In this document: piece after piece, positions 49,401 to 60,300 of the stretch
How positions within the stretch are numbered: the first letter of the stretch is position 1
Layout: the number at the start of each line of letters is the position of its first letter
NCBI RefSeq assembly: GCF_027409185.1
Contig: NC_084463.1
Location: forward strand, 69,735,852 to 69,799,851
Direction of reading: 5' to 3'
From: Cynocephalus volans
Taxonomy: Eukaryota; Chordata; Mammalia; Dermoptera; Cynocephalidae
DNA: 64,000 bases
The notes under the pieces: model-generated
Databases searched by the model: none
Seen by the model: the letters and a program-made list of their open reading frames with translations, nothing else
What the model was told of the DNA's origin: nothing
Translations under genes and position numbers: made by a program

Positions 49401-52314
49401 GAAAGTCACGCTCACCCATTAAAGTGTGGGTGCCCATGCTAAACCTTAGATAAGATTTTTGACCACCAACTCAAGACTTCTTTCCAGTTATACATTCAAT
49501 TCCTCATATCCATAGAGATCAAATTTGCATGTATTTTGTAAGTAGTGAACTCCTTGATGGTGCAAAATATTTTCCTGCAACTGTGAAGGGTAACAGAGAA
49601 TTAAGTAGAAGACTATCTACACTGAAGTGAATTAGAATCTGATTCTACATAGGAAAGGTTCACAGTGTTGGGATCACTCAGCAGTCCAATTTTCTAGACA
49701 TCCTGTATATACAAGAGAATAGTGGAATCTGGGGCGTGGGGGCAGAAAAGCAGATAAGGCATATTGGGACCCTAAGTTAAGATGGCTTTAGCTAGAAATA
49801 TGGAATGAATAAAACGTAATACATCTGAATGATTCTAAATGTAAGCTTTGGAGTAAGAGTCTTAACAATTATATCCTGACCTTGCCATAGTACTTTTTAA
49901 ATTAGGTCCAGTTATTTAGACTCTCTGAGCTTTCTTTTAATTCCTCACTAATATATATGAACATAAATATCATTGTTCTAAGAATTGAATAAGGTCACGT
50001 ATGTGAAATATGGAGCATGACACAGAGTGAAGAACACATTAAATGACTTCTGTGGTCCATTTTAAAACTTAAGTCACTTTCCTTATCAAGGTTTGAAATA
50101 AAAGTCATTGGAATCCTTTAATCAACTATGTTTAGAAATTTCCTGAGGACTCACATTGTTTTGGTCAACTCTGACTAACAGGCCTTGCCTTTGCTCAAAT
50201 ATTTTAATTTACAGATGATTTTCTGTAATGAAATGCCATCCCTCAAGAGGCAGCCTGATTCTACATTCTATTGACCATGTCCTGATGAATAACTCAAGGA
50301 ATTTTTTTCCCCCAATGATCAAAAAAAAATGCTACTATGCAAAACCCCCACACATTTGTAGCTTGAGCACATTTAGCAGACTTTCATATTGCACATAACT
50401 GTTCTTTAATAGCCTTTGATCCCAGACTTCCACAAGACTTTCATCTCTGGCTATACAAACCTTTGTAAGTCCCCTGGCTTTTCTACAACCATCTTGTAGA
50501 TTTCTGTCTCGTTTTCTTTCACTTTACTCACCTGTCCTTTCTAGATGACTCCTAGAAAGTCCAATTCAGTTATCTTCCACTCCCCCTACTAAATCTAGCT
50601 CCTTGCTTCCTTGTATAAATCCCAACAACAGCGTAATGCTCTCCTGAAGAAAAATGTCCATCTATTACCTTAATTTTACAATTACTTGCAGAGATACCTG
50701 TTTCTGCCTTCTTTCTCCACTTCCTTTAACTGAAAGCAGCTACATAAGACAGCTGTAATTTTAAACAGAATTTTAATTCATTATTAATACAAATTTTATT
50801 TCCATTATTATTGGCTAAAAGTTTTGGTTAAACAATGTGTCCATGATTATAGAAGGAGCTGTTGCTACTACTTTCTCTTATACATTTCTTGGTATAATTT
50901 TTAACTGTCTTTATTATTTCTATATGTCTACTACGTTATATAATCAATGTCTCTGTTCTTTAGTATTTCTCTTCTCCGTGAGAACTTTTCATCCTCAAAT
51001 AGAATGTGATTTTTCCCTCTTGAACCCTTTCTAGATTTGTACTTTAAAATTTTCTTTGTATAAATATCCTGTGGTCAATATTATTTGATTTTAATTAAAA
51101 TTATTTATAAACTAGGTAAGTTGAAAAGTTACTAATCTAATTACTCTTCTTAGGCTAGGTATTATATTTTCTATATTCTTCCAGACACTTGTGATGCATT
51201 ATATCTAATTCTCAAATATCTCGTGTGGCAAGAGTTGTTACCCTCCCCACTATAGTTTTGCATTTCAGAGGGTATAATTAACTTAAATCACAGTTAGTAA
51301 GTAGCACCCTTGAGATGCACACTCAGATATTTCTTCTCCAAGTCCCAATCACTCTCCTCTACCTCATTATGCCATTTTCTCCCTCTCTACTAATTTTGCA
51401 GCTCCTTGAACTCGGGGACTATTCCATCCTAATATCTGTACCATATACAGCACCCTTATCAAAGTATCAATAAAAATATATTCACTGAATTTGAATATAT
51501 TCACTGAAAAGTGGCATGCAGTGTATAGAAAACAGGGTGAACTCAATAGCATGCCTCAGCTGGAGTGGAAATACTAGGGCTCCCTTCATGTGTTCAGGCA
51601 AGAGCCTGTCTTGAGTTTTGGAATGTATTTTTATTTGCAGATAATGTTTCTTGGCGACATCCAACACAGGGCTCTGTTTTTATTATGAGACTCATTGAAA
51701 AATTGCAAGAACATGCCTGGTCCTGTGACCTGGAGACAATTTTCCGAAAGGTAGGGCTCTAGATGCTTCTCCCACTCTATTTCCCTGGATGTTTGACTAT
51801 TCTAGTTGGAAACTTAGGGAGCAGCTCTAGACATGTTTGTCATCCAATAATTCCCTCCTTTCCAAATGAGCTTTTAGGTTCTTTGGTGAGTTGGCAAACC
51901 TGGAAACCAGATCTAATCTGTTATAATTCATAACTCCTAGAAAATAATCATTTATTTTAACTCCTCTCCCACCCTGCATAGACAAATGAGTTGACTTTCA
52001 TTGGCCTGTGTCCATCATGGGTATCAGATCACATAGCAGATATTAAAAATCTGGTGGGGGACTAGTGTCATTCAATGCTTAGATACGCATATTGCTGTGA
52101 TTCTTACGGATGCAAGTTTTATCACTTATCTTGCTATGTCATTGCATTTTTTTCTGACTTAAGATTCTCCATTCAAAAAAAAAAAAAGGACTACAGACTT
52201 TCCTTTTTCTTTTAGGTCCGACTTTCCTTTGAGCTGCCAGATAGTAAGGCGCAGATGCCCACCACTGAAAGGGTGACTTTGACCAGATATTTCTACCTCT
52301 TTCCAGGACATTAA
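40471..52314 (+). CDS. CASP1: Caspase-1 (interleukin-1beta-converting enzyme), nine exons, 403 aa
   Basis: Exons: 40471-40477, 41103-41369, 44036-44098, 47032-47144, 47846-48019, 48576-48810, 49211-49354, 51641-51750, 52216-52314. All introns are GT-AG and phases join without a break into 404 codons including TAA (human has 404 residues). CARD: residues about 1-91. Linker: 92-130. The p20 holds catalytic His236 (MSHGIRDG) and Cys284 (QACRG). Interdomain sites WLKD296/A and FEDD315/A are kept, and p10 ends FYLFPGH. The product is the cytosolic inflammasome effector that cleaves pro-IL-1beta, pro-IL-18 and gasdermin D. Odd points: the human linker cleavage residue D103 is Asn here, two linker residues are missing near D117, and one Ala is added before E150. 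The ATG has a good context (gccATGg). FPGH and the CARD separate it from CASP4/5/12. Confidence 0.96.
41103..41369 (+). CDS. CASP1: CASP1 exon 2 (CARD)
   Basis: 267 nt. It reads [20 protein letters not shown] at the CARD start and ends [10 protein letters not shown]. The six-helix CARD is complete with no stops. It recruits CASP1 to ASC or NLR/AIM2 platforms by CARD-CARD contacts. Acceptor ctaagcag, donor GTAAGG. Confidence 0.95.
41370..44035 (+). other. CASP1 intron 2
   Basis: Parts are paralogous to sequence after the CARD18-like CARD exon (see 19,894-22,400). Poly-T runs lie near 41891 and 42273. No additional exon is seen. Confidence 0.6.
44036..44098 (+). CDS. CASP1: CASP1 exon 3 (CARD-p20 linker)
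   Basis: 63 nt encoding the end of Gly92 through Pro112, [20 protein letters not shown]. The human D103 position is Asn (TQN). Acceptor ttttttcag, donor GTAACG. Confidence 0.9.
44220..44710. repeat. L2-like LINE remnant in CASP1 intron 3
   Basis: A C/T-rich block with 'aaaccagaaacctgaaattcac' and an end at 'gcaataaatattcgtta' resembles the L2 3' end. It is highly diverged. Confidence 0.45.
44711..47031 (+). other. CASP1 intron 3, remaining part
   Basis: AT-rich. It holds what may be an unnamed interspersed repeat at about 44,985-45,450 and a poly-T near 46,540-46,560. No exon-like block is seen. Confidence 0.5.
47032..47144 (+). CDS. CASP1: CASP1 exon 4 (linker to p20)
   Basis: 113 nt. It begins [10 protein letters not shown], which keeps the Asp of the second linker site (D117), and ends [13 protein letters not shown]. 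Acceptor ctcttgcag, donor GTACTA, which is a weaker-looking donor. Confidence 0.92.
47365..47550. repeat. MIR-like SINE remnant in CASP1 intron 4
   Basis: 'gcttgctatgagtcagacactgttctaag' then 'ttgcccaaagtcaaacacctag' follows the MIR order. Confidence 0.65.
47846..48019 (+). CDS. CASP1: CASP1 exon 5 (p20 N-terminal part)
   Basis: 174 nt. Reads IYPIMERS, then [19 protein letters not shown], then [16 protein letters not shown]. It contains the substrate-binding Arg of [10 protein letters not shown]. Acceptor cttatag, donor GTAAGA. Confidence 0.95.
48355..48512 (-). repeat. LINE-1 3' end (antisense) just upstream of CASP1 exon 6
   Basis: (TTTA)n then 'tgattatatatgtttatggg' and 'gtgctgttttaatatatgcac' is the antisense L1 3' UTR. 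It ends about 64 nt before the exon 6 acceptor. Confidence 0.7.
48576..48810 (+). CDS. CASP1: CASP1 exon 6 (catalytic His and Cys)
   Basis: 235 nt. It begins [20 protein letters not shown], has [13 protein letters not shown] with catalytic His236, and ends [10 protein letters not shown] with catalytic Cys284. Acceptor gtctcttccag, donor GTGAGT. Confidence 0.96.
49211..49354 (+). CDS. CASP1: CASP1 exon 7 (interdomain linker and p10 start)
   Basis: 144 nt. [13 protein letters not shown] then [20 protein letters not shown] and FCSSTP. Both Asp cleavage sites that free p20 and p10 are present (D296 and D315). Acceptor cttttcag, donor GTAATG. Confidence 0.95.
49355..51640 (+). other. CASP1 intron 7
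   Basis: No extra exon is seen. It contains L2-like C/T-rich sequence (about 50,400-50,700) and a MIR-like block (about 51,180-51,340). Confidence 0.5.
51641..51750 (+). CDS. CASP1: CASP1 exon 8 (p10)
   Basis: 110 nt. [15 protein letters not shown] then [19 protein letters not shown]. The SWRHP motif that lines the P4 Trp/His-type pocket is intact. Acceptor tttgcag, donor GTAGGG. Confidence 0.95.
52216..52314 (+). CDS. CASP1: CASP1 exon 9 (p10 C-terminus and stop)
   Basis: 99 nt. [20 protein letters not shown] then [12 protein letters not shown] and TAA. The Arg of TLTR and the terminal FPGH are typical of CASP1. Confidence 0.96.
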   Translation, partial: VRLSFELPDSKAQMPTTERVTLTRYFYLFPGH

Positions 52315-52344
52315 AATAAGTAGGTTTTATCAATGTCTGTGGGC

Positions 52345-52346
<2 letters not shown>

Positions 52347-52413
<67 letters not shown>
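52347..52413. repeat. (GT)n microsatellite in the CASP1 3' UTR
   Basis: About 33 uninterrupted GT units begin 33 nt after the stop codon. The antisense TH-repeat frame is a chance product. Confidence 0.95.
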
Positions 52414-52414
<1 letters not shown>

Positions 52415-52889
52415 TAGGAGTTGGGGGGAAGTTGGGGAAGAGTACTGAAACTCCATCTTGGTTAAGGCCTTAAGCTGGTTAAGGTTAAGTGTAATAAATG
52501 GGTGATACTGAAGAAATGCTTTTCTTTTGTTCAGCACAGAGCACATTGCTCTTCTGTCAACACTCTGCAATGAGACAGCCCTTTCTTAGTGTTGGCTGAT
52601 ATACCTCCAGAGGTGGTCATAAGGTTATGAAAGGTTACTTTTGGATTTCTTCACTTCTTAGCAAGGCAGTATTTAGACATAGCATGGGCTCCTTCTTTCC
52701 TTCTATGAATGTGTATGTTCTCATTGGTGGCGTGATCTGATAACTTGCATATCTTTTATCAGAAATGGTTTCTTGTTTGTTTGTTTTATTTTTTTATTTT
52801 CTCTTCCTGTAGGAAGCCAAGAATTCTTTCATTCTGTACCTGCTTTTGGAAACATTTCAGCTGGAAAGAGATAGTTCTTTAGACATTCT

Positions 52890-52895
52890 AATAAA
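52890..52895 (+). terminator. CASP1 polyadenylation signal
   Basis: AATAAA at this position, with overlapping AATAAA-like hexamers shortly after, about 580 nt past the stop codon. Confidence 0.5.
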
Positions 52896-52919
52896 ATCTA
52901 AAATAAAAATAAAAGGTCG

Positions 52920-54310
52920 TCCTGTGTTTTATTTGTTTTATTTTTTGTTTTTACCATGCTGGGAAAATGGGGGGGGGGTGGAACTTGACTTGGAGTGGAT
53001 AATGGATTCAGAGTTTTTGGATTTGACCCACAAGAGGTGAACTGGCTAATAGCATCATTCTTTCAAGAGACTAACTGCTAAGCTTTATGCTTTAGGGATA
53101 CAGATGTGAATCACAGTAGGTACCTGACTGAAAAGAATTTAGAGCTCAGCAAGAGAGATGCAGAGAAGACAAATAGTTATGACAGTTACTGCACAGTGTG
53201 AGGAATGAATTATCCCAAATCCCAGTCTACTACTGACAAAGCCATGACCAGTACATACATATTTCTGCACTTTGTTAAGATATTTCAGGGATACAAAGTA
53301 ATTTTTTATTCAACCTGAGGCTTTTAGTGATTTACAGTCTAAGATAATCAACAAACATGAAATAATTATTGGACAATATGTGACACATTATGAACAAATG
53401 CTAGGATGTGTTGTGTGCAAAGTGATGTCCCAGTGTGGTGCAGGGCAAATGAGTGTGGGATGAAATCATTCACTGAGCAATGGCAAGGTTTAGGAAGGAC
53501 TGGAGGACCTATCCTTTCACTTGCAAGTATGAGCCCTTTCTAATCCTAAACTCATTAGAAGTGAAGGTGAATTTCTGACCTTCTGAAAACCTTCGAAGTT
53601 GAATGTGTCACAGCCTTTTTTTTTTTTTTTTTCCTTCTTTCACTGACTGTTCTTCTGGAGATATCTATTTTGTACAATCCTGCACTCATTCCACTATAGC
53701 CTGGGACTGCTTCTATGATCAGTCTTTGTTTAGAGGCTACCAAAAAGCAGAGGTGAACAGTCACCCTTAGTAAATATTAAATGTTAAGGTACTCTTAGGC
53801 ATTAAAAAAAAAATAAAATAAAAGCCTGCCAAGAACTAAGGGGAAGGAATCCTTCAGAACTACCTCCAATAAAAGATGGAGATGACTTGGAGAAAAGGAG
53901 GGGAAGATGATTTCATGATCCACACAGTTTAATCAGAAAACATAAACTGGTTAATGCTAATCCAGAAATAAAAGGACACCTGTAAGTTTTAACTCCTTCA
54001 GGATTTGTGTCTTTAGGTGAGCAGAGGTGAAAATACTGAGAGATCAGAAGTAGAAAAGAAGGACAGGTAGAAGGAGGTGGGGAGGCCATGGAGTGAAAAA
54101 AGGAAAAGGAGAAATAAACCAGTCAAAGTTGCCAACCTACAGAGCAACATTTTATTTCCATCTTGTTTTCATCCCAAAGGAGGAAAGTAGAGTTCAGGAC
54201 TGGGAGACAATTTACTGACGACAGAGGACTTCCTGAAAATGAACCTAGAAGTTCCGAGCAACAGTTTCACAATCACTCATTAGATGTCCCCACCCCCTGG
54301 ACTAAGGAAA
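52920..54310. other. CASP1/CASP4-like intergenic spacer
   Basis: A short spacer with a poly-T near 53,617 and an A-rich run near 53,803. Unlike the two upstream spacers it contains no caspase exon remnant that I can see. Confidence 0.55.
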
Positions 54311-54319
54311 TGCACAGTG

Positions 54320-54332
54320 ACTTTCATTTTCC
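54320..54332 (-). promoter_or_regulatory. IRF/ISRE-like element of the CASP4-like gene
   Basis: The reverse complement reads GGAAAATGAAAGT, fitting GAAANNGAAA, 49 bp before the predicted ATG. Inflammatory caspases of this class are known to be interferon-inducible, so the site is plausible. Confidence 0.55.
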
Positions 54333-54381
54333 AAACTGAGGCTCTCTCCACAGCAGTACGAAGGGGCTGCGGCTGTTACCT

Positions 54382-54388
54382 ATGGCTG
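54382..54388 (+). CDS. CASP4: CASP4-like exon 1 (coding part)
   Basis: ATGGCTG then GTAAG, the same Met-Ala-split-codon layout as CASP1 exon 1. The ISRE-like site and a possible 5' UTR precede it. No other ATG-plus-donor nearby fits the phase of exon 2 as well. Confidence 0.75.
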
Positions 54389-57300
54389 GTAAGTTGCGGT
54401 CCTGGGGCTTAGAAAACACTTTATTCATTGCTCTGTGACAGGCAGAAATAACAAAAAGCAAGCTAGCTGATACTAGATAGTGTGCAAGCTGAACCGTTGC
54501 CCTTATTAGTTGTGTGTAACTTGAATTGGGGGTCAGGGCATTAGAGACGCTGAAGTCTCTAATGTATGGTCTCCAGAAGCCTTGTAGCCAGAAAGAAGTT
54601 AATTTCTTTCTTTTAGCTTCTGGTTATCAAAGGGAGGATAAAGACAATGTTATATCTGGGTGAGACAACTTTGGAAGTTTCTCAATGCACTCTGAATTCT
54701 TGTCTGCTTCCTGTTAATTCTAAATTAGTCATCCAGGTTACAAACGTTATTCCCAGAATTAGATCTGAGAGCCTCTGAGTTCCCACTGGCTTATATTCAA
54801 TGACATTCCCTGTCTGTTTAAAATGACTCCATTTTTCCCCTTTCTTTCTAATCCTGGTACTAACTACTCAAACACAATATTTCTTAGGTTGCTATCACAG
54901 TTTTTAACTGGTCTTTCTCTCTCCAGGACTTGACCCTCCAATCCATCCTGCGTGCTACATTCAGGTCACCTGCTTTATACACAGAAGCAGAAAAAGCATA
55001 AAAGATGGAGTCATTAACTATATTGGCAGCTAGTATTCAAACATATATCACTTCTTTGTCTTTTTTCTTCTCATTTGGAAAGGAATAGGTTGCACTAGAT
55101 CAGTGGTTTCTAAACTTTATAACATATCTAAATATACAGTAGGCATTTTCTTAAAATCCAGATTACTACCCCTTCCCTGATCTTGAAACACTTAATCTTA
55201 AATAGACTATAGACATTTATAATTGTTTAAAGATCTACAGATAATTTCTATGTAGCTGGCCTGGCATAGGTTTGTCTGCAGATTAGCATTATTAGAATAG
55301 ATCAGTTAGTTAACTCTCAGTTCTCATGTTCTAATAGCTCTAATTTCTCATGTTCTAATAGTTCTAATAGGTAGATACCTATCTCTTAATGCAATGCTCT
55401 TACTCAGGAACATATAATGGCTCCCTATTGCCTTTTTAAAAAATGTTTAAACTTCTCTGACAGGTTTGCCTACCTTTCAAAATACAGTCAGCCCTCAGTC
55501 TCAATGAGTTCTGTATCCATAGATTCAACTGAGCACAGCCCGAGTATATTTTTTTTTTTTTAAATTGCATCTGCATTGAACATGTACAAACTTTTTTCTT
55601 GCCATTATTCCCTAAACAATACAGTACAACTATTTAATAACACTTACATTGTATTAGGTGTTATAAGTAATCTAGAGATGATGGAAAGTATACATGAAGA
55701 TTTGCATAAGTTATATGCAAATACCACACAATTTTATTTCAGGGATTTGAGCATTGCAGATTGGGTATCCACAGGAGGTTCTGGAACCAATGCTGTGCAG
55801 ACACAAGGGACAACTGTATATTTATTCATTTTTTTCATTAATTCCTCTGAAGCATGAATTCAGCTTCATAGAAATAGTATATATTTACTGTATTTACCCC
55901 AGTCATACTCTTGCTATCACGTTTCTTTACTACTTTAATTTTCCCTGTAGTATAATTCTTTCCAAGGTTTATGTGTCACCTCACAACACTTAATGTAAGC
56001 TTCTAAAATGCAGGGATTGATTGTTCTCTTTTCTTGTCTTCCTCATGACACTAATAAACCATTTGGCTGGGAAGTAGTAAGTCTGATGCACACCCATAGC
56101 TTCCTCTTTGGTCAGGCAAACCAACTTTACTGGCTATTGGATTGGCATCAGAGGATCACTAGATAATAGATGTGAGAAATTGAAAGGCACTAGACAAAAA
56201 TGAGTAAAGTGGCTCAATACATATAAACCAAGTTTGGTTGGCTATTGTTAACTAAAGCTCCTCTAAAATAGTGTCCTATAATGTGCTAGATCATTACATC
56301 AATTTGCCTGGGACCTAAGCTGTGGTCTTGATGAGTTTTGTCCTCTAAATTATTCTTTCCCTTTTTATTATCACTGCAACCTCGATTCAGTGTTTATGAC
56401 AACAACAAATAACCCATAACAACTGTTTTCTTTTCTTTTCTTTTTTTGAAAACTTCTACCATATTACAGCTATTTCATGTACTCTCTCTGATTGAATATT
56501 TAAAACTACCCAATTAGGTTTGTGCCATTTTACAGATAAAGAAGATACTTAGAGAGAGGTAATGTAATTTGCCTTAGGTCAAATGTCTGTGAGCAGTGCG
56601 ATTACAGGTTGGCTTGACTCTCAACTCAAGACCCTGCCACTACCCCTATTTTCTGCAAAAAATCTTCAAATATCTACCTTGTCTTTAATCACTCCCACTT
56701 CAGTCCCTCATGTACACTTCTGCTTTCAGTAGTGTACTGTCTAAAGCCCAGTTCTCCCAGCTTCCTGACTCTATCAGACACCCTCAAGCCTTTCCACTTC
56801 TGCCCACACTGCCGCCTGCCAGGAGACTAGTCCCCAGCTTGCCCAAGGCACAGACACTACTTATCTTTCAGGTCTCAGTTCTAAGCACCTCCTTCTCTGG
56901 GAGCCATTATCTATCCAAGGTGTGCTTTCCTTATGCTTTTCTTATGCATATGCCCATTATTTAAATTATTATAGTGCTTTATATTTTGCATATCTATCTC
57001 TCCATTTGACTGTAAGCTTTGATGTCTAGGAATATCTTTCTAAAATGGTACCCCCCATGCTAGCAGAGTATTTTTTACAAACTGATGCTCGTTAAATATT
57101 CCTGAATGGAATGGGAGAATGAACATGCCTTCCCTCTGCTTGAAAACGTTTAATGTGTTCTTATTGCCTGTTAAATAAAATCAAACTTATTTAGGTGGCT
57201 TGCTATTATATATTCTTTAAGAGTTGGGCTTTGCCTACATTTTATTTATTTGTTCCGATGTTTGCTCATTTGACTAGTGATTCAAAAGATAATTATTGAA

Positions 57301-60300
57301 CACCCCTTGAATGCCAGAAATAGTGCAGGCCTAATTTATGGCCCCCAGACTCACAGAGCATAGAATCTAACTGCGATATTGAGAAGGCTGAGAATCACAA
57401 TTACACGGAAAAAAATGCCAGCCCAGGAAGAAACAAAGTGCCCTAGGAGCACATACTTCTGTCTAGCCTGGCAGCATCAAGGAGGATTTTCTGAAGAAAA
57501 TGTCATCTGATCATGGAGGATAAAAAGATTAAACAGATAAGCAGATAAATAGACTGTGGTGGATAAATAGAGAGCAGTGGGGGACAGGAAGGAATTAGGA
57601 GACCCAGGAATAAAAACATAGAGATCCCTAAGTGGGTGCTTTCCAGAAACTGGAAGGACAGAATGTTTAAAATGCAATGAGCAAGGGGGTGGAGGGACAG
57701 TGTTAGATGAGACTGAATGAGAAGCCCCAGATTAGATTAAGATGACAGCCATGATGAAATCTAGTTATTGGAACACACATTCTGCTTTGCTATGAAGAAT
57801 AAAGAGAAAGAGTACAAGAGTAGATTTATAAATTTCTTAGAAAAATTCAGAAAGGAAGAATGTTGGCCTGAACAGGAGTAATAAACAGCTGAAATTGAGA
57901 GAAGTGATAAGATTCTGCAAAAATTTAACAGATAAAATCAATACAGTTTGAGACAGAAGAGGTTTAATGTTACCAGGTTTTGCTGCTTTCTTGTACCTGG
58001 AGGTTAAATATCCTTCACTAGTACAGAGGATGAGGGAGGGAACTGAAAAATGAGCAGTTCAGCTTTAAACTTTGAATTTAATGAGTTTGTGGGATATGGA
58101 GAAGAAATGTCATTGACTGTTGGAAATATGGGTCTCCATACTGGGATCTACATCTAGGCTGAATCTATAAATTTGAGAGTCATTTATTTATTATTTAAAG
58201 CTTATAATTAATGCCATGAGAATGTATAGATTACGAACAGAGGACCTCAGGACAAACCTCTTTGGTTGCTTTTTCATTACAATTTACTTATTTATTTTTT
58301 TAATTGGCAAGTAAAAATTATATATTCTCATATTTGTGGTATAGAGCATGATGTTTGGAAATGTGTATGCATTGTGGAATGCCTAAATTAAGCTAATTAA
58401 CATGTGAATTACCTCAGATGCATATCAATTTTTGTGGTGAGAACACTTAAAATTTACTCTCTTGAAATTTTGAAGAATACAATACATCATTATTAACTAT
58501 AGTCACCATGCTATACAATAGATCTTTTGAACTCTTCCTCCTATCTCTCTGAAATTATGTTTACTTTGACCAACATCTCCCCAAACTCCCCACCTGCCCA
58601 CTTCCAGCCCCTAGTAACCACCATTCTACTCTCTGCTTCTGTGAATTAAACTTTTTAAGATTGCACATATAAGTGAGATCACATGGTATTTGTCTTTTGG
58701 TGCATGGCTTATTTCACTTAACATAATGTCTTTCAGTGTCATCCATGTTATCACAAATGACAGGATTTCATCTTGTAAAGGCTGAATAGTACTCCATTGT
58801 GTGTGTACCCACATTTTCTGTACCCATTCATCCATCCATGGATATTTACACATTTTTGTTATTGTGAATAATACTGCAATGGATGCGGAAATGCAGATCT
58901 CTCTTTAACATACTGATTTTATGTCCTTTGGATATATATCCAATAGTGGAATTGCTAGACTAATTTTTTTAATTTTTTGAGGAATCTCTATAATGTTTTC
59001 CACAATGGCAGGTCTAAATTACATTCTCATCAACAGTGTGCAAGAGTTCCCTTTTCTCCATATGCTATCCATCATTTGCTATATTTTGTCTTTTGACAAC
59101 AGGTGTGAGGTGATATCTCATTGTGGTTTTTACTTTCATTTTGCTGATGATTAGACATGTTGAGCACTTTGTCATATTCCTGTCTTCATTTGTATGTCTT
59201 TGAAAAATATATATTCAGGTCCTTTGCCCATTTTTTAATCAGTTCATTTGTTTTCTTGCTAATAAATTGAGCTCCTTATATATTTTAGATATTAACCTCT
59301 TATTAGATATATAGCTTGCAAATATTTTTCTCTTGTTCCATAGTTATCTCTTCACTTTGTTGATTGTTTTCTTTGCTGTGCATAAGCTTTTTAGTGTAAT
59401 GTAATCCCATTTGTTTATTTTTACTTTCGTTGCCTGTGCTTTCTGGGGTCATATCCAAAAAATTATTGCCTAAACCAATGTCATCATGGAGCTCTCACCC
59501 TATGTTTTCTTCCAGTAGTTTCACAGTTTCAAGTGTTACAGTCAACTCATTAACCAACTTTGAGTTGATTTTTGTTTTGTGCGTGGTGATAGATAAGGGT
59601 CTTATTTCATTCTTCTGCATGAAAGCTGGATATCCAGTTTTCCCTAACATTATTTATTGAAGATACTGTCCTTTCCCCCATTGTATGTTCTTGACATCTT
59701 TGGTGAAAATCAATTGGCCATAAATACTTGAGTTTATTTCTGGACTTTCTATCCATTTCCATTGATCTATGTGTCTGTTTTTAATGCCAGTACCATGCTG
59801 TCTTGATTACTATAGTTTGAAGTATATTTTGAAGTCAAGTAATGTGATACCTCCAGGTTTCTTTCCTATGCTCAAGATTGCTTTGACAATTTGACTTTTT
59901 CTTTGTGATTCCATAGGAATTTCAAAATTGTTTGTTTCATTTCTGTAAAAAATGTCATTAGAATTTTGATAGGGATTGCACTGAACCTGTAAACCCATTT
60001 GGATAGTATATACATTTTAACAGTATGAATTCTTCTAATTCACAAACACAAATATCTTTTCATTTATGTGTATCTTCTTCAATCTCTTTCATTAACACTT
60101 AATAATTTTCAGTGTACAGGTTTTTAACCTCCTTGATTAAATTTTTTCCTAAGGTTTTTTTTTGGGGGGGGAGGGGGTTGCTATTTTAAATGGGATTTTC
60201 TTAATTTTTTTCTGATTGATATTGTATAGAAATGCTACTGATTTCTGTATGTTGATTTTGTATTCTGCAACTCTACTAAATTTGTTTATTAGTTCTAAAA

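Larger units (their letters stand above)
52315..52910 (+). other. CASP1 3' untranslated region
   Basis: It runs from the stop codon to a cluster of poly-A signals (AATAAA at 52890-52895, with further AATAAA-like hexamers to about 52,915). A 67-bp GT repeat lies at its start. The UTR end is inferred from the signals only. Confidence 0.6.

Noticed and set aside
52139-52570. 143-codon minus-strand frame with a TH repeat
   Set aside because: Antisense of CASP1 exon 9 and its GT repeat.
55576-55857. 93-codon frame in the CASP4-like intron
   Set aside because: Inside a Tigger-like non-autonomous transposon.
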